A DNA stretch of 14,623 nt, taken from positions 1 to 14,623 of the forward strand of contig CAJBSQ010000781.1 in assembly GCA_903958265.1 (NCBI GenBank), read 5' to 3'. The stretch comes from an uncultured Planctomycetaceae bacterium. GTDB taxonomy: Bacteria; Planctomycetota; Planctomycetia; Pirellulales; UBA1268. Of this stretch, positions 1-9,166 are shown piece after piece. Made by a program: the position numbers and the translations under genes. Under the pieces are notes generated by a model that worked only from the letters and a program-made list of their open reading frames with translations, did no database searches and was not told the origin of the DNA. The stretch's first letter is position 1, and the number at the start of each line of letters is the position of its first letter.

Positions 1-1
1 C

Positions 2-865
2 GGCTTCGACGCCGCGGTCGCCCGGGGCGTGATGGCGATTCCCACCGGCGGGCTGACGAGCCTCGCGCGATTGGAGCTGATCCGAAACCTCGGTGCGACC
101 GTGCTGCTCGCCACGCCGAGCTACGCCTTGCATCTCGCGGAGGTGGCGGCAGACGCCAAGATCGACACGGCCGGGCTCGGCGTGCGGCTGGTGATCGTGG
201 CCGGCGAACCGGGGGGTTCCGTGACGGCCACCCGCGGGCGGATCGCCGCGGCCTGGTCGGCCGACGTGCTCGATCATGCCGGCGCCACCGAGGTGGGCCC
301 GTGGGGTGTGGGCGACCCGCGTGGTGACGGGCTCGATGTGATCGAAGACTGGTTTCATCCGGAGTTTCTCTCGCTCGCTTCCGGCGGTCCGGCGGAGGTC
401 GGCGAACTGGCCGAACTCGTGCTCACCACGCTCGGCCGCACCGGCGCGCCCGTGATCCGCTACCGCACCGGCGACGTGGTTCGACCCACCTGGGCCTCGG
501 ACGCCGACATCGCCGCCGGCGCCTGCGGCTGGGCCCGCCTCGATGGCGGCATCCTCGGCCGTACCGACGACATGCTCGTGATCCGCGGCGTGAACGTGTT
601 TCCGCACGCGATCGACGAGATCGTCCGCGGCTTTCCGGAGGTGGTAGAGCATCAACTCACGGCGTCGACGCGGGAGAGTCTCGATGAACTGTTGCTCGCC
701 ATCGAGGATCGCCTCGACGACCCGGGGCGCGTGGCCCGCGAACTGCAGGTGCGGCTGGGTTTGCGGGTGGCCGTGACGGCGGTTCCCATCGGGAGCCTGC
801 CGCGGTTCGAGGGCAAGGGGCGGCGGTTCATCGACCACCGCGACCATTCACGAGGTGACGCATGA
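2..865 (+). CDS. Phenylacetate-CoA ligase-like (PaaK family) adenylating enzyme, 5'-truncated by window edge
   Basis: Members of this family activate a carboxylic acid with ATP to an acyl-adenylate and pass it to coenzyme A in the cytoplasm. The frame is open to the left edge, so the start and roughly the first third (including the ATP phosphate-binding loop) are missing; 287 codons are visible. The visible part carries the adenylate-forming core motifs in order: GATEVG (nt 281-298), YRTGD (461-475), GRTDDMLVIRGVNVFP (557-604), and a C-terminal EGKGRR whose lysine (815-817) is in the place of the catalytic A10 lysine. The GVNVFP segment is typical of PaaK rather than of general acyl-CoA synthetases. 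No other phenylacetate-degradation gene is nearby, so the substrate is unknown and could be another aromatic or fatty acid. Its TGA overlaps the ATG of the next gene (ATGA), which suggests translational coupling. The family call is firm; the substrate is not. Confidence 0.85.
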   Translation, partial: GFDAAVARGVMAIPTGGLTSLARLELIRNLGATVLLATPSYALHLAEVAADAKIDTAGLGVRLVIVAGEPGGSVTATRGRIAAAWSADVLDHAGATEVGPWGVGDPRGDGLDVIEDWFHPEFLSLASGGPAEVGELAELVLTTLGRTGAPVIRYRTGDVVRPTWASDADIAAGACGWARLDGGILGRTDDMLVIRGVNVFPHAIDEIVRGFPEVVEHQLTASTRESLDELLLAIEDRLDDPGRVARELQVRLGLRVAVTAVPIGSLPRFEGKGRRFIDHRDHSRGDA

Positions 866-1203
866 GCCAGCCCGTCCCGACCGCCATTCGTCGCCGGGCC
901 GACCCGCGATCGCCGGCGGCGGTTGAAATGACGTGGAGCGACGGCACGGAGGCGGTCTACACCGCGAGGCTGCTGCGGGACGCCTGCCCCTGCGCGACCT
1001 GCCGCGAGAAGCGGGCGGCCCCGCAGGCTCCGCCGCTGCTGACCGTGCTTGCGCCGGCAGAGATCGCGCCGCTGCAGATCGTCGGCATGCAGCCCGTCGG
1101 GCAATACGCCTACTCGATCGATTTTTCCGACGGCCATTCAAGCGGCATCTACACGCTCGAGTATCTGCACGAACTCGCCGGCCCGCGGGCGAGCCCGACG
1201 TAG
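862..1203 (+). CDS. DUF971 / gamma-butyrobetaine hydroxylase-like N-terminal domain protein
   Basis: A 113-residue stand-alone DUF971 (GBBH-like_N) protein. The domain is known as the zinc-binding N-terminal part of eukaryotic gamma-butyrobetaine and trimethyllysine dioxygenases. In bacteria it occurs alone or with Mrp/ApbC-type P-loop proteins, and its role there is not established. The protein has W25-S-D-G28, the cysteine cluster CPCATC (C42, C44, C47), and DGHSSGIYT with H92. In the human enzyme the zinc ligands are a Cys-x-Cys-x2-Cys cluster plus a downstream histidine, so C42, C44, C47 and H92 probably form the same site here. There is no dioxygenase domain. The start is supported by GAGGTG (852-857), 4 nt before the ATG, and by the 4-bp overlap with the ligase gene. 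It converges on the ahpD-like gene across 22 bp. The domain call is firm; function is unknown. Confidence 0.88.
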   Translation: MSQPVPTAIRRRADPRSPAAVEMTWSDGTEAVYTARLLRDACPCATCREKRAAPQAPPLLTVLAPAEIAPLQIVGMQPVGQYAYSIDFSDGHSSGIYTLEYLHELAGPRASPT

Positions 1204-1225
1204 AAGCCCCTCGCCGGGAGCCGCG

Positions 1226-1762
1226 CTATCCGCACCCACCAGCGGCCGCGTTGATCACGGCGGCGATCCTCACCGCGTCGTGGCAGGCATCCTCGCTCGC
1301 GCCAAGATGCAGGAGACTCGCCTCGTGGTTCTTGATGCACAGCTCGCAGCCGGCGAGCGCCGCGCAGCCGAGGCTCATGAGTTCGAAATCGAGTTTGCTC
1401 GTGGCCGGCTGGGCCATGCGACTCATCCGCAGCCGCGGGGAGCGGGCCTCGTAGCTCTCCTTGCCGAGCATGTGGCGAAACCGGTAGTAGACGGTGTTCA
1501 TCGCCATCAGGCCCGCCGCGGCCTGCGCGTCGGAAATCACCGCCGCCGCCACCTCGCCGAGGCCGGCCCGAATGTCGGATTCCAGGGCATCGGTCAGGTT
1601 CTTCGAGCGGACGAAGCGGGCCGCCGCCAGGGCGACGCCCAGCGACTGGGCCGGCTGGAGGTTCTCGCCCGTCAGCACGGCAGAGAGGTTCAGCCGGATG
1701 TCTTTGAGTTCATCGGGGAGCGTATCACGCCAGGTGTCGAGGGCGGGAGTGGCGACGGACAT
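1226..1762 (-). CDS. ahpD: AhpD-type alkylhydroperoxidase / carboxymuconolactone decarboxylase family protein
   Basis: A 178-residue protein of the AhpD-like all-helical fold, almost exactly the length of Mycobacterium tuberculosis AhpD (177). AhpD uses a CxxC pair to reduce AhpC during peroxide detoxification in the cytoplasm. The redox motif is C139-E-L-C142, followed by H146 and preceded by E127. These spacings (12, 3 and 4 residues) match Glu118, Cys130, Cys133 and His137 of the mycobacterial enzyme as I recall it. The residue equivalent to His132 is leucine (L141), so the proton relay may differ. AGGA (1772-1775 on the complement), 9 nt before the ATG, supports the start. No ahpC is in the window, so it may serve a distant AhpC or act as a more general thiol peroxidase-like protein. 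A good -10 box (TACAAT) lies upstream. The family is certain; the exact AhpD role is likely but not proven. Confidence 0.8.
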   Translation of the reverse strand: MSVATPALDTWRDTLPDELKDIRLNLSAVLTGENLQPAQSLGVALAAARFVRSKNLTDALESDIRAGLGEVAAAVISDAQAAAGLMAMNTVYYRFRHMLGKESYEARSPRLRMSRMAQPATSKLDFELMSLGCAALAGCELCIKNHEASLLHLGASEDACHDAVRIAAVINAAAGGCG

Positions 1763-1823
1763 GGGCGGAAGTCCTGAAGGGCGAGGGGAGCGAACGACGG
1801 ACGGAGCGCCGCGACGACCGGGG

Positions 1824-1829
1824 ATTGTA
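1824..1829 (-). promoter_or_regulatory. Candidate -10 box for the ahpD-like gene
   Basis: Read on the minus strand this is TACAAT, a 5-of-6 match to the sigma-70 -10 consensus in very GC-rich surroundings. It would start transcription near 1817 and leave a leader of about 55 nt that contains the AGGA ribosome-binding site. I see no convincing -35 box 16-18 bp upstream, so the call rests on the -10 alone. Confidence 0.35.
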
Positions 1830-1837
1830 GCCGTTCA

Positions 1838-1867
1838 TTGATGGCCGGCCCGGGCGGATGCTACCTT
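1838..1867 (+). promoter_or_regulatory. Weak candidate promoter for carB
   Basis: TTGATG (1838-1843, 4 of 6 to the -35 consensus) is followed after 18 bp by TACCTT (1862-1867, 3 of 6 to the -10 consensus), with an extended TGc just before it. A run of seven T lies at 1875-1881, downstream of it. The leader to carB would be about 30 nt. The match is weak. The 142-bp divergent gap must hold carB's promoter unless transcription reads in from elsewhere. Confidence 0.22.
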
Positions 1868-1904
1868 CGGGAGATTTTTTTGCCCGCCCCCTCAGAGCAC
1901 CTCC

Positions 1905-5189
<3,285 letters not shown>

Positions 5190-5258
5190 GCAGTGGCGGG
5201 CGTTGCGCGGTGATGGCTCGGGGCTGCCCCGTGCTCGTGTCGCGCTGGTGGCAGCCGA

Positions 5259-5289
5259 CCGGCCGAGGGGAGAGGCTCCCCTCGGCCGG
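5259..5289. terminator. Perfect 14-bp hairpin between convergent genes, probable bidirectional terminator
   Basis: The left arm CCGGCCGAGGGGAG (5259-5272) and right arm CTCCCCTCGGCCGG (5276-5289) are perfect inverse complements around a 3-nt loop (AGG). It lies between the carB stop (5189) and the stop of the minus-strand small membrane gene (5319), so it can serve both. Neither side has a U-tract, so it is not a classical intrinsic terminator. It could instead act as a 3'-end stabiliser or a Rho-assisted stop. Confidence 0.65.
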
Positions 5290-5318
5290 CGTGATTCCAG
5301 CGTGCTCGCGTGCCGTGC

Positions 5319-5621
5319 TCAGGCAGCGACGGCGGGCTTCTTGAAGAAGCCGACGATCAGCGGCAGCAGGGCGCCGACGATTGCCGACAGGCCGCCCGTG
5401 CCAACGAGGCTGTCCGTACCGCCGACGAGCGATCCGATGGCGGGGATCAGCATCGGGAGCACCTTGCCGCCGAGGCCGCCGCCCACGGCGCCGAGGACGG
5501 TGTTGAGCATCGGGCTGAGGTTCCGGTTCTTGACCAGCGCTCCGACGATGGTGCCGCCCGCGCCGCCGGCGATGAGGCTTACGGTCCAGCTGATGATCAG
5601 GCTGATGATCTGGGAGTCCAT
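5319..5621 (-). CDS. Small glycine-zipper hydrophobic membrane protein, unknown function
   Basis: A 100-residue protein I cannot assign to a named function. It starts with a hydrophobic segment (residues about 4-28, IISLIISWTVSLIAGGAGGTIVGAL). A short polar stretch with K31, N32 and R33 follows, then a glycine-rich stretch with GxxxG-like spacing (GAVGGGLGG), more hydrophobic segments, and a lysine pair near the end (FFKKPAVAA). This composition suggests two to four closely packed membrane helices or an oligomer-forming membrane protein. Short Gly-rich proteins of this appearance are common as hypotheticals in planctomycetes, from general recollection only. It converges on carB and shares the hairpin at 5259-5289. 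The ribosome-binding site is weak: an AAGAAAG lies within a small palindrome upstream of the ATG. The coding call rests on protein-like composition and placement. A holin- or bacteriocin-like role is possible but unsupported. Confidence 0.68.
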   Translation of the reverse strand: MDSQIISLIISWTVSLIAGGAGGTIVGALVKNRNLSPMLNTVLGAVGGGLGGKVLPMLIPAIGSLVGGTDSLVGTGGLSAIVGALLPLIVGFFKKPAVAA

Positions 5622-5631
5622 GAGTGTTCGA

Positions 5632-5643
5632 CTTTCTTGAAAG
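5632..5643. other. 12-bp palindrome just upstream of the small membrane gene
   Basis: CTTTC-TT-GAAAG is a 5-bp inverted repeat with a 2-bp centre, in the leader of the minus-strand gene 11-22 nt before its ATG. It is notably AT-richer than its surroundings. It could be a small operator, or could simply contain the purine-rich ribosome-binding region (AAGAAAG on the minus strand). The evidence is weak. Confidence 0.25.
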
Positions 5644-5832
5644 AGGTCTCGTCTGCACCGGGCCCTCCGCCGGCCCCGGCTGTCGAGAGATGAGTTGCCG
5701 CGTCATGGCCGCGTGTCACGGATCACGATGCAATTTTTCCCGCTTCCGCCCCGCGGCGGTGAGGGTCGTGATGGTGGCACCGGTCACGCGGTTCGGCACG
5801 CAGGTTTTGGCCGCGAGGCGAGCGACAGATAG

Positions 5833-6474
5833 TCAGTAGTAGCCGAAGAGCGTGAAGTCGCGGCTGTAGATCCGCCGCAGCGTGGCGACCGCGTCGGCGG
5901 AGAGGCCGGCGGTCGGGTCGGAATCCCGTTCGCCACGGCGGTTGACCTCCGCGAGCGGCCGCAGCCGCAGCGGCATCTCGGCCAGCAGGATTGCCAGGTC
6001 GGCCGAGAACGATTCTGTCTTGAAGACCCGGTTCACGGCGGGCAGCCCGCGGGACCCGAGATCGAGGAACGTGTGCTGCGGGGCGAACCATGGCAGCCGC
6101 AGGAGATCGGAGTCTGGCCCGAGCGAGGCGGCCACTTCCGAGACCGAGCTGCCGTGTCGGTCGACGATCTTTCGCATCTCCGGGAGGTAGGGCCAGAGAT
6201 CGTCGGTCTGGATGTGGTTGTAGGCCGACACGAACCGGGCGAGCGGGTTGCGGACGAACGTGAACACGTAGGCCGAACGAAAGAAGGCCGGGTCGGCGTC
6301 GTGGTAATCCTGCGCGGTGACGTGGCCCGTTTGATAGCCCAGGTAGGCGTCGAGTAGCGCCGAGCCCGCGCACTTCGGCACGTGGATGAAGATCACGCCG
6401 TCGCGGCGAAACTGCCGCGGCACGAGGCCGGCCTTGCGGCCGGTGCCGGCGAGTGTGGTGAAGAGGCGTCGCAT
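5833..6474 (-). CDS. Sulfotransferase family protein (Sulfotransfer_2-like)
   Basis: A 213-residue protein with both PAPS-binding signatures of sulfotransferases. The 5'-phosphosulfate loop is FIHVPKCAGSA (residues 29-39, K34 being the expected catalytic lysine). The 3'-phosphate motif is FVRNPLARFVSAYNH (73-87, with R75 and S83). These resemble the HIPKTGGT and RxPxxRxxSxY patterns of carbohydrate sulfotransferases of the heparan 2-O / chondroitin type, so the enzyme probably moves sulfate from PAPS to a glycan or other polymer. No signal peptide or membrane segment is evident, so it should be cytosolic or loosely membrane-associated. GGGAG (6481-6485 on the complement), 6 nt before the ATG, supports the start. 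It is short for the family, but the C-terminus (LFGYY) looks like a natural end. It is 211 bp from the next same-strand gene and divergent from rlmKL. Acceptor unknown. Confidence 0.85.
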   Translation of the reverse strand: MRRLFTTLAGTGRKAGLVPRQFRRDGVIFIHVPKCAGSALLDAYLGYQTGHVTAQDYHDADPAFFRSAYVFTFVRNPLARFVSAYNHIQTDDLWPYLPEMRKIVDRHGSSVSEVAASLGPDSDLLRLPWFAPQHTFLDLGSRGLPAVNRVFKTESFSADLAILLAEMPLRLRPLAEVNRRGERDSDPTAGLSADAVATLRRIYSRDFTLFGYY

Positions 6475-6496
6475 CGGTGTCTCCCGGGTCTTACCG

Positions 6497-6516
6497 TGCC
6501 ACGCGGCGGCGTGGCA
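6497..6516. repeat. 8-bp inverted repeat in the sulfotransferase-rlmKL divergent gap
   Basis: TGCCACGC (6497-6504) and GCGTGGCA (6509-6516) are perfect inverse complements separated by 4 bp. The repeat sits 22 bp before the sulfotransferase start and 70 bp before the rlmKL start, a position suited to an operator controlling either gene. It could also be a chance GC-rich hairpin. Confidence 0.3.
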
Positions 6517-6586
6517 AGCGGAACGAGCGGAGCCGACGGGCCTTCATGGTTCCCGCCGGGCGTCGCGGGTAGAGTCGTCTCCACGC

Positions 6587-9139
6587 ATGAGCACCGCCAT
6601 TTTCCCGAACGTTCCCCCGGGTCCTCGTCCGCTGCCCGCACCCCAGGCCGATGAGCCTGCTCGGTTCACTGCGCGGACGCTCGATGGGCTCGAGTGGGTG
6701 CTGGCCCGCGAGCTCGAGGCCATCGGGGCCCGCGACCTGCGGATCGGCCGGCGGACGATCGAGTTTTCGGCGGAGCCTGGCAGCGAGCGAGAGACGCTCT
6801 ATCGGGCGGTGCTCGAGAGCCGCGTGGCGATCCGGGTGCTCGAGCCTCTGGGGAGGTTTCGGGTCGATTCGCCGGACACTCTGTATCGGGCGATGCAGGA
6901 GATCGACTGGACGGAGCAGCTGAGGGTTTCCGACACCCTCCGGGTCGATGCCGCGATCCACGACACGTTTCTCACCCACTCGCTCTACGCGGCGCAGATC
7001 ATCAAGGACGCCGTGGTGGACCAGTTGCGGACGCCGAGCGGCAGGCGGCCGAGCGTGCAGCTCCGCGGGGCGACGCTGCGGCTGGCGCTGCACCTCGTCG
7101 GCGACGTGGCAACGATCTTCCGCGACGCCGCCGGCCGCTCGCTCCACCAGCGGGGCTGGCGGATGGGGGAGGTCGAGGCGCCACTCTCGGAGGTGCTCGC
7201 CGCCGGGATGCTCGCGATCGCGGGCTGGTGGCGGCCGGGTGCGACGGGCGATGCCACCACGGGAGAGCCGATTCTCGATCCGATGTGCGGCTCCGGCACG
7301 CTCGTGATCGAGGCTGCGACGATCGCGGCGGGCATGGCGCCGGGTCTCTGGCGGGCCCGCCGCACGGCGCACGGCTTCTTTCGATTTCGCGACTGCGACA
7401 AGCCCCTCGTCGGACGGCTCATGGCCGACCTGGAGGCACGCGTCTGTCAGCCGGCTGGCCAGTGTGCCGCGAGCGACCTCGATCCGCGGGCGGTGGAGGC
7501 GGCGCAGGCCTGTGCGGCAGCGGCGGGCGTGGCCGGGTCGATCGCGATCGAACAGCGGCATTTCGAGGAGGTGCGGCCCGCGGCCGCTGCCGGCCTGGTG
7601 CTGACGAATCCTCCGTACGGCGAACGTCTGCCGCTGCCCCGTGCCAGCGCGTTGTTTCGCCGCCTGGGCGACTGGCTGGTGGCCCGGTGCGGCGGTTGGC
7701 GGGCCGCAATCCTCGCCGCCGACACGCCCGCGGCGACGCACCTCGGCCTTCGCCCCGTGTACCGCATCCCCTTGATGAACGGCCCGATCCCCTGCCGGCT
7801 GCTCGAACTCACGCTCCGCGAACGGGCGACACCCTCCCCACCATCCAGACCTTCCCTCGAGACGGAAAACCAGACCCAACTCCCACCCTCCGCCCCAGCT
7901 CCAGCCCCAGCTCCAGCTCCCTCTGAAACCGCTCCCTCTGAAACCGCTCCCTCTGAAACCGTCACCGACGCCAGCCGGGATCGGGCGGAGCTCGACGAGC
8001 CTTGGAGATTTCGCCCTGAGGAGGAAGGCAGCTCCAAGCGACCTGACGGCGAAAGATCCCGGCGAGGAGACTCCGACCGTCCCGGCGCCGTCGTCGCACC
8101 CGGAGTCGCGCTCTCTGAGTCCACCACAACGCCCGTCCCCGACGCTGCGCCCAGCCGGCCGCGCACCCGGGCCGTTGCCGACCAGATCGGCGACTTCCGC
8201 CGCCGGCTTGCCAAGCGATACAAGCACCTTGCGAAGTGGGCCCGGCGTCAGGGCATCGAGGCCTTCCGCATCTACGATCGCGACATCCCGGAAATCCCGC
8301 TGGCGATCGACTGGTACGCGGGCTGGCTGCATGCCTCCGAGTATGACCGGCCGCACGAGCGGACCGAGATCGAGCACGACGTCTGGCTCGACCGGATGAT
8401 CGAGGCGGCGGCGGACGAACTGGGCGTGCCTCCCAACCAGACATTTCTCAAGGTGCGGCGGCGGCAGCGCGGCGGCGGGCAGTACCAGAAGCTCGATGCC
8501 CGCAAGACACTGCTGACGGTGAAGGAAGGGGGACTGGAGTTCGAGGTGAACCTCTCCGACTACCTCGACACCGGGCTGTTTCTCGACCACCGGCAGACCC
8601 GGGCGCTGGTCCGGGACGAGGCGGCCGGCAAGCGGTTTCTGAACCTGTTTTGCTACACGGGCAGCTTCTCGGTGTACGCGGCCGCCGGCGGGGCGGTGGA
8701 GACCACGAGCGTGGACCTTTCGAACACCTACCTCGACTGGACGAGGACGAACCTCTCGCGGAACGCCTTCAAGGATGCGGGGCGGCACCGCACGGTCCGC
8801 GACGAGGCTCGTGGTTTTCTCGAGCACCGGGGCCGCCGGGGCGAGCCGCCGTTTGATCTCGTGGTCGTCGACCCGCCCACCTTCTCGCGGTCGGCCCGGA
8901 GCGAGACGCCTTGGGACGTCGAGCGCGACCACGCCGAACTATTGGAACTGGTGGCGCGGAATCTGGTGCCTGGGGGCGTCGTCTATTTCTCGACGAACTT
9001 CCGGCGATTTCATCTCGACGTCGAGCGGCTGGCTGCGCTCTACGAGATCCGCGAGATCACCAATCGCACGATCCCCGAGGACTTCCGCAACGCGCGGATT
9101 CACCGCGGCTGGCGGCTGGTGGCGAAAGGGCGGGTTTGA
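6587..9139 (+). CDS. rlmKL: Bifunctional 23S rRNA methyltransferase RlmKL (m2G2445 and m7G2069)
   Basis: RlmKL modifies two guanines of 23S rRNA during large-subunit assembly. The N-terminal RlmL half makes N2-methyl-G2445 and the C-terminal RlmK half makes N7-methyl-G2069, both using S-adenosylmethionine. The 850-residue product has a THUMP region (about 75-190), the RlmL methylase motifs DPMCGSGT (231-238) and NPPYGERL (341-348), and the RlmK half (from about 530) with DTGLFLDHR (661-669), NLFCYTG (686-692) and DPPTFS (762-767). E. coli RlmKL has 702 residues. Most of the difference is a linker of about 115 residues (412-527), rich in Pro, Ala, Ser, Glu and Arg, that joins the two halves. 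The ATG at 6587 fits the family N-terminus. The frame is open back to 6386, but that part overlaps the opposite-strand sulfotransferase. No Shine-Dalgarno sequence is visible. The stop is 27 bp before livJ. Confidence 0.95.
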   Translation: MSTAIFPNVPPGPRPLPAPQADEPARFTARTLDGLEWVLARELEAIGARDLRIGRRTIEFSAEPGSERETLYRAVLESRVAIRVLEPLGRFRVDSPDTLYRAMQEIDWTEQLRVSDTLRVDAAIHDTFLTHSLYAAQIIKDAVVDQLRTPSGRRPSVQLRGATLRLALHLVGDVATIFRDAAGRSLHQRGWRMGEVEAPLSEVLAAGMLAIAGWWRPGATGDATTGEPILDPMCGSGTLVIEAATIAAGMAPGLWRARRTAHGFFRFRDCDKPLVGRLMADLEARVCQPAGQCAASDLDPRAVEAAQACAAAAGVAGSIAIEQRHFEEVRPAAAAGLVLTNPPYGERLPLPRASALFRRLGDWLVARCGGWRAAILAADTPAATHLGLRPVYRIPLMNGPIPCRLLELTLRERATPSPPSRPSLETENQTQLPPSAPAPAPAPAPSETAPSETAPSETVTDASRDRAELDEPWRFRPEEEGSSKRPDGERSRRGDSDRPGAVVAPGVALSESTTTPVPDAAPSRPRTRAVADQIGDFRRRLAKRYKHLAKWARRQGIEAFRIYDRDIPEIPLAIDWYAGWLHASEYDRPHERTEIEHDVWLDRMIEAAADELGVPPNQTFLKVRRRQRGGGQYQKLDARKTLLTVKEGGLEFEVNLSDYLDTGLFLDHRQTRALVRDEAAGKRFLNLFCYTGSFSVYAAAGGAVETTSVDLSNTYLDWTRTNLSRNAFKDAGRHRTVRDEARGFLEHRGRRGEPPFDLVVVDPPTFSRSARSETPWDVERDHAELLELVARNLVPGGVVYFSTNFRRFHLDVERLAALYEIREITNRTIPEDFRNARIHRGWRLVAKGRV
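7892..7960 (+). repeat. Perfect in-frame tandem repeats in the RlmKL linker (2 x 12 bp, then 3 x 15 bp)
   Basis: Two perfect copies of GCCCCAGCTCCA (7892-7915) encode Ala-Pro-Ala-Pro twice. Three perfect copies of GCTCCCTCTGAAACC (7916-7960) encode Ala-Pro-Ser-Glu-Thr three times (RlmKL residues 436-458). Exact nucleotide identity points to recent slippage duplication. Unit lengths are multiples of three, so copy-number changes would keep the frame. Confidence 0.95.
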
Positions 9140-9165
9140 CGCGGTTTTGCCGCGACTCCTACATT
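9136..9165 (+). promoter_or_regulatory. Candidate promoter for the liv operon, overlapping the rlmKL stop codon
   Basis: TTGACG (9136-9141, 5 of 6 to the -35 consensus) includes the rlmKL TGA stop. After 18 bp comes TACATT (9160-9165, 4 of 6 to the -10 consensus). Initiation 6-8 bp further on would fall at about 9172-9173, on the second possible ATG of livJ, giving a leaderless or nearly leaderless message. The spacer also contains a small hairpin, CGCGG-TTTTG-CCGCG (9140-9154). The hexamers are good for such GC-rich DNA, but chance cannot be excluded. Confidence 0.35.
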
Positions 9166-9166
9166 C

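Noticed and set aside
6487..6516. Promoter-like pair (TTGCCA, 18 bp, TAAGAC) on the minus strand before the sulfotransferase
   Set aside because: Transcription would begin within or after the good GGGAG ribosome-binding site, leaving it out of the message.
6386..6586. Upstream in-frame extension of RlmKL
   Set aside because: It overlaps the start of the opposite-strand sulfotransferase and does not resemble the family. The N-terminus from 6587 leads directly into the RlmL core.
6491..8932. An 813-codon minus-strand open frame opposite rlmKL
   Set aside because: Same type of GC-driven shadow: Arg-, Pro- and Gly-rich, no domain, while the plus strand gives a full RlmKL.
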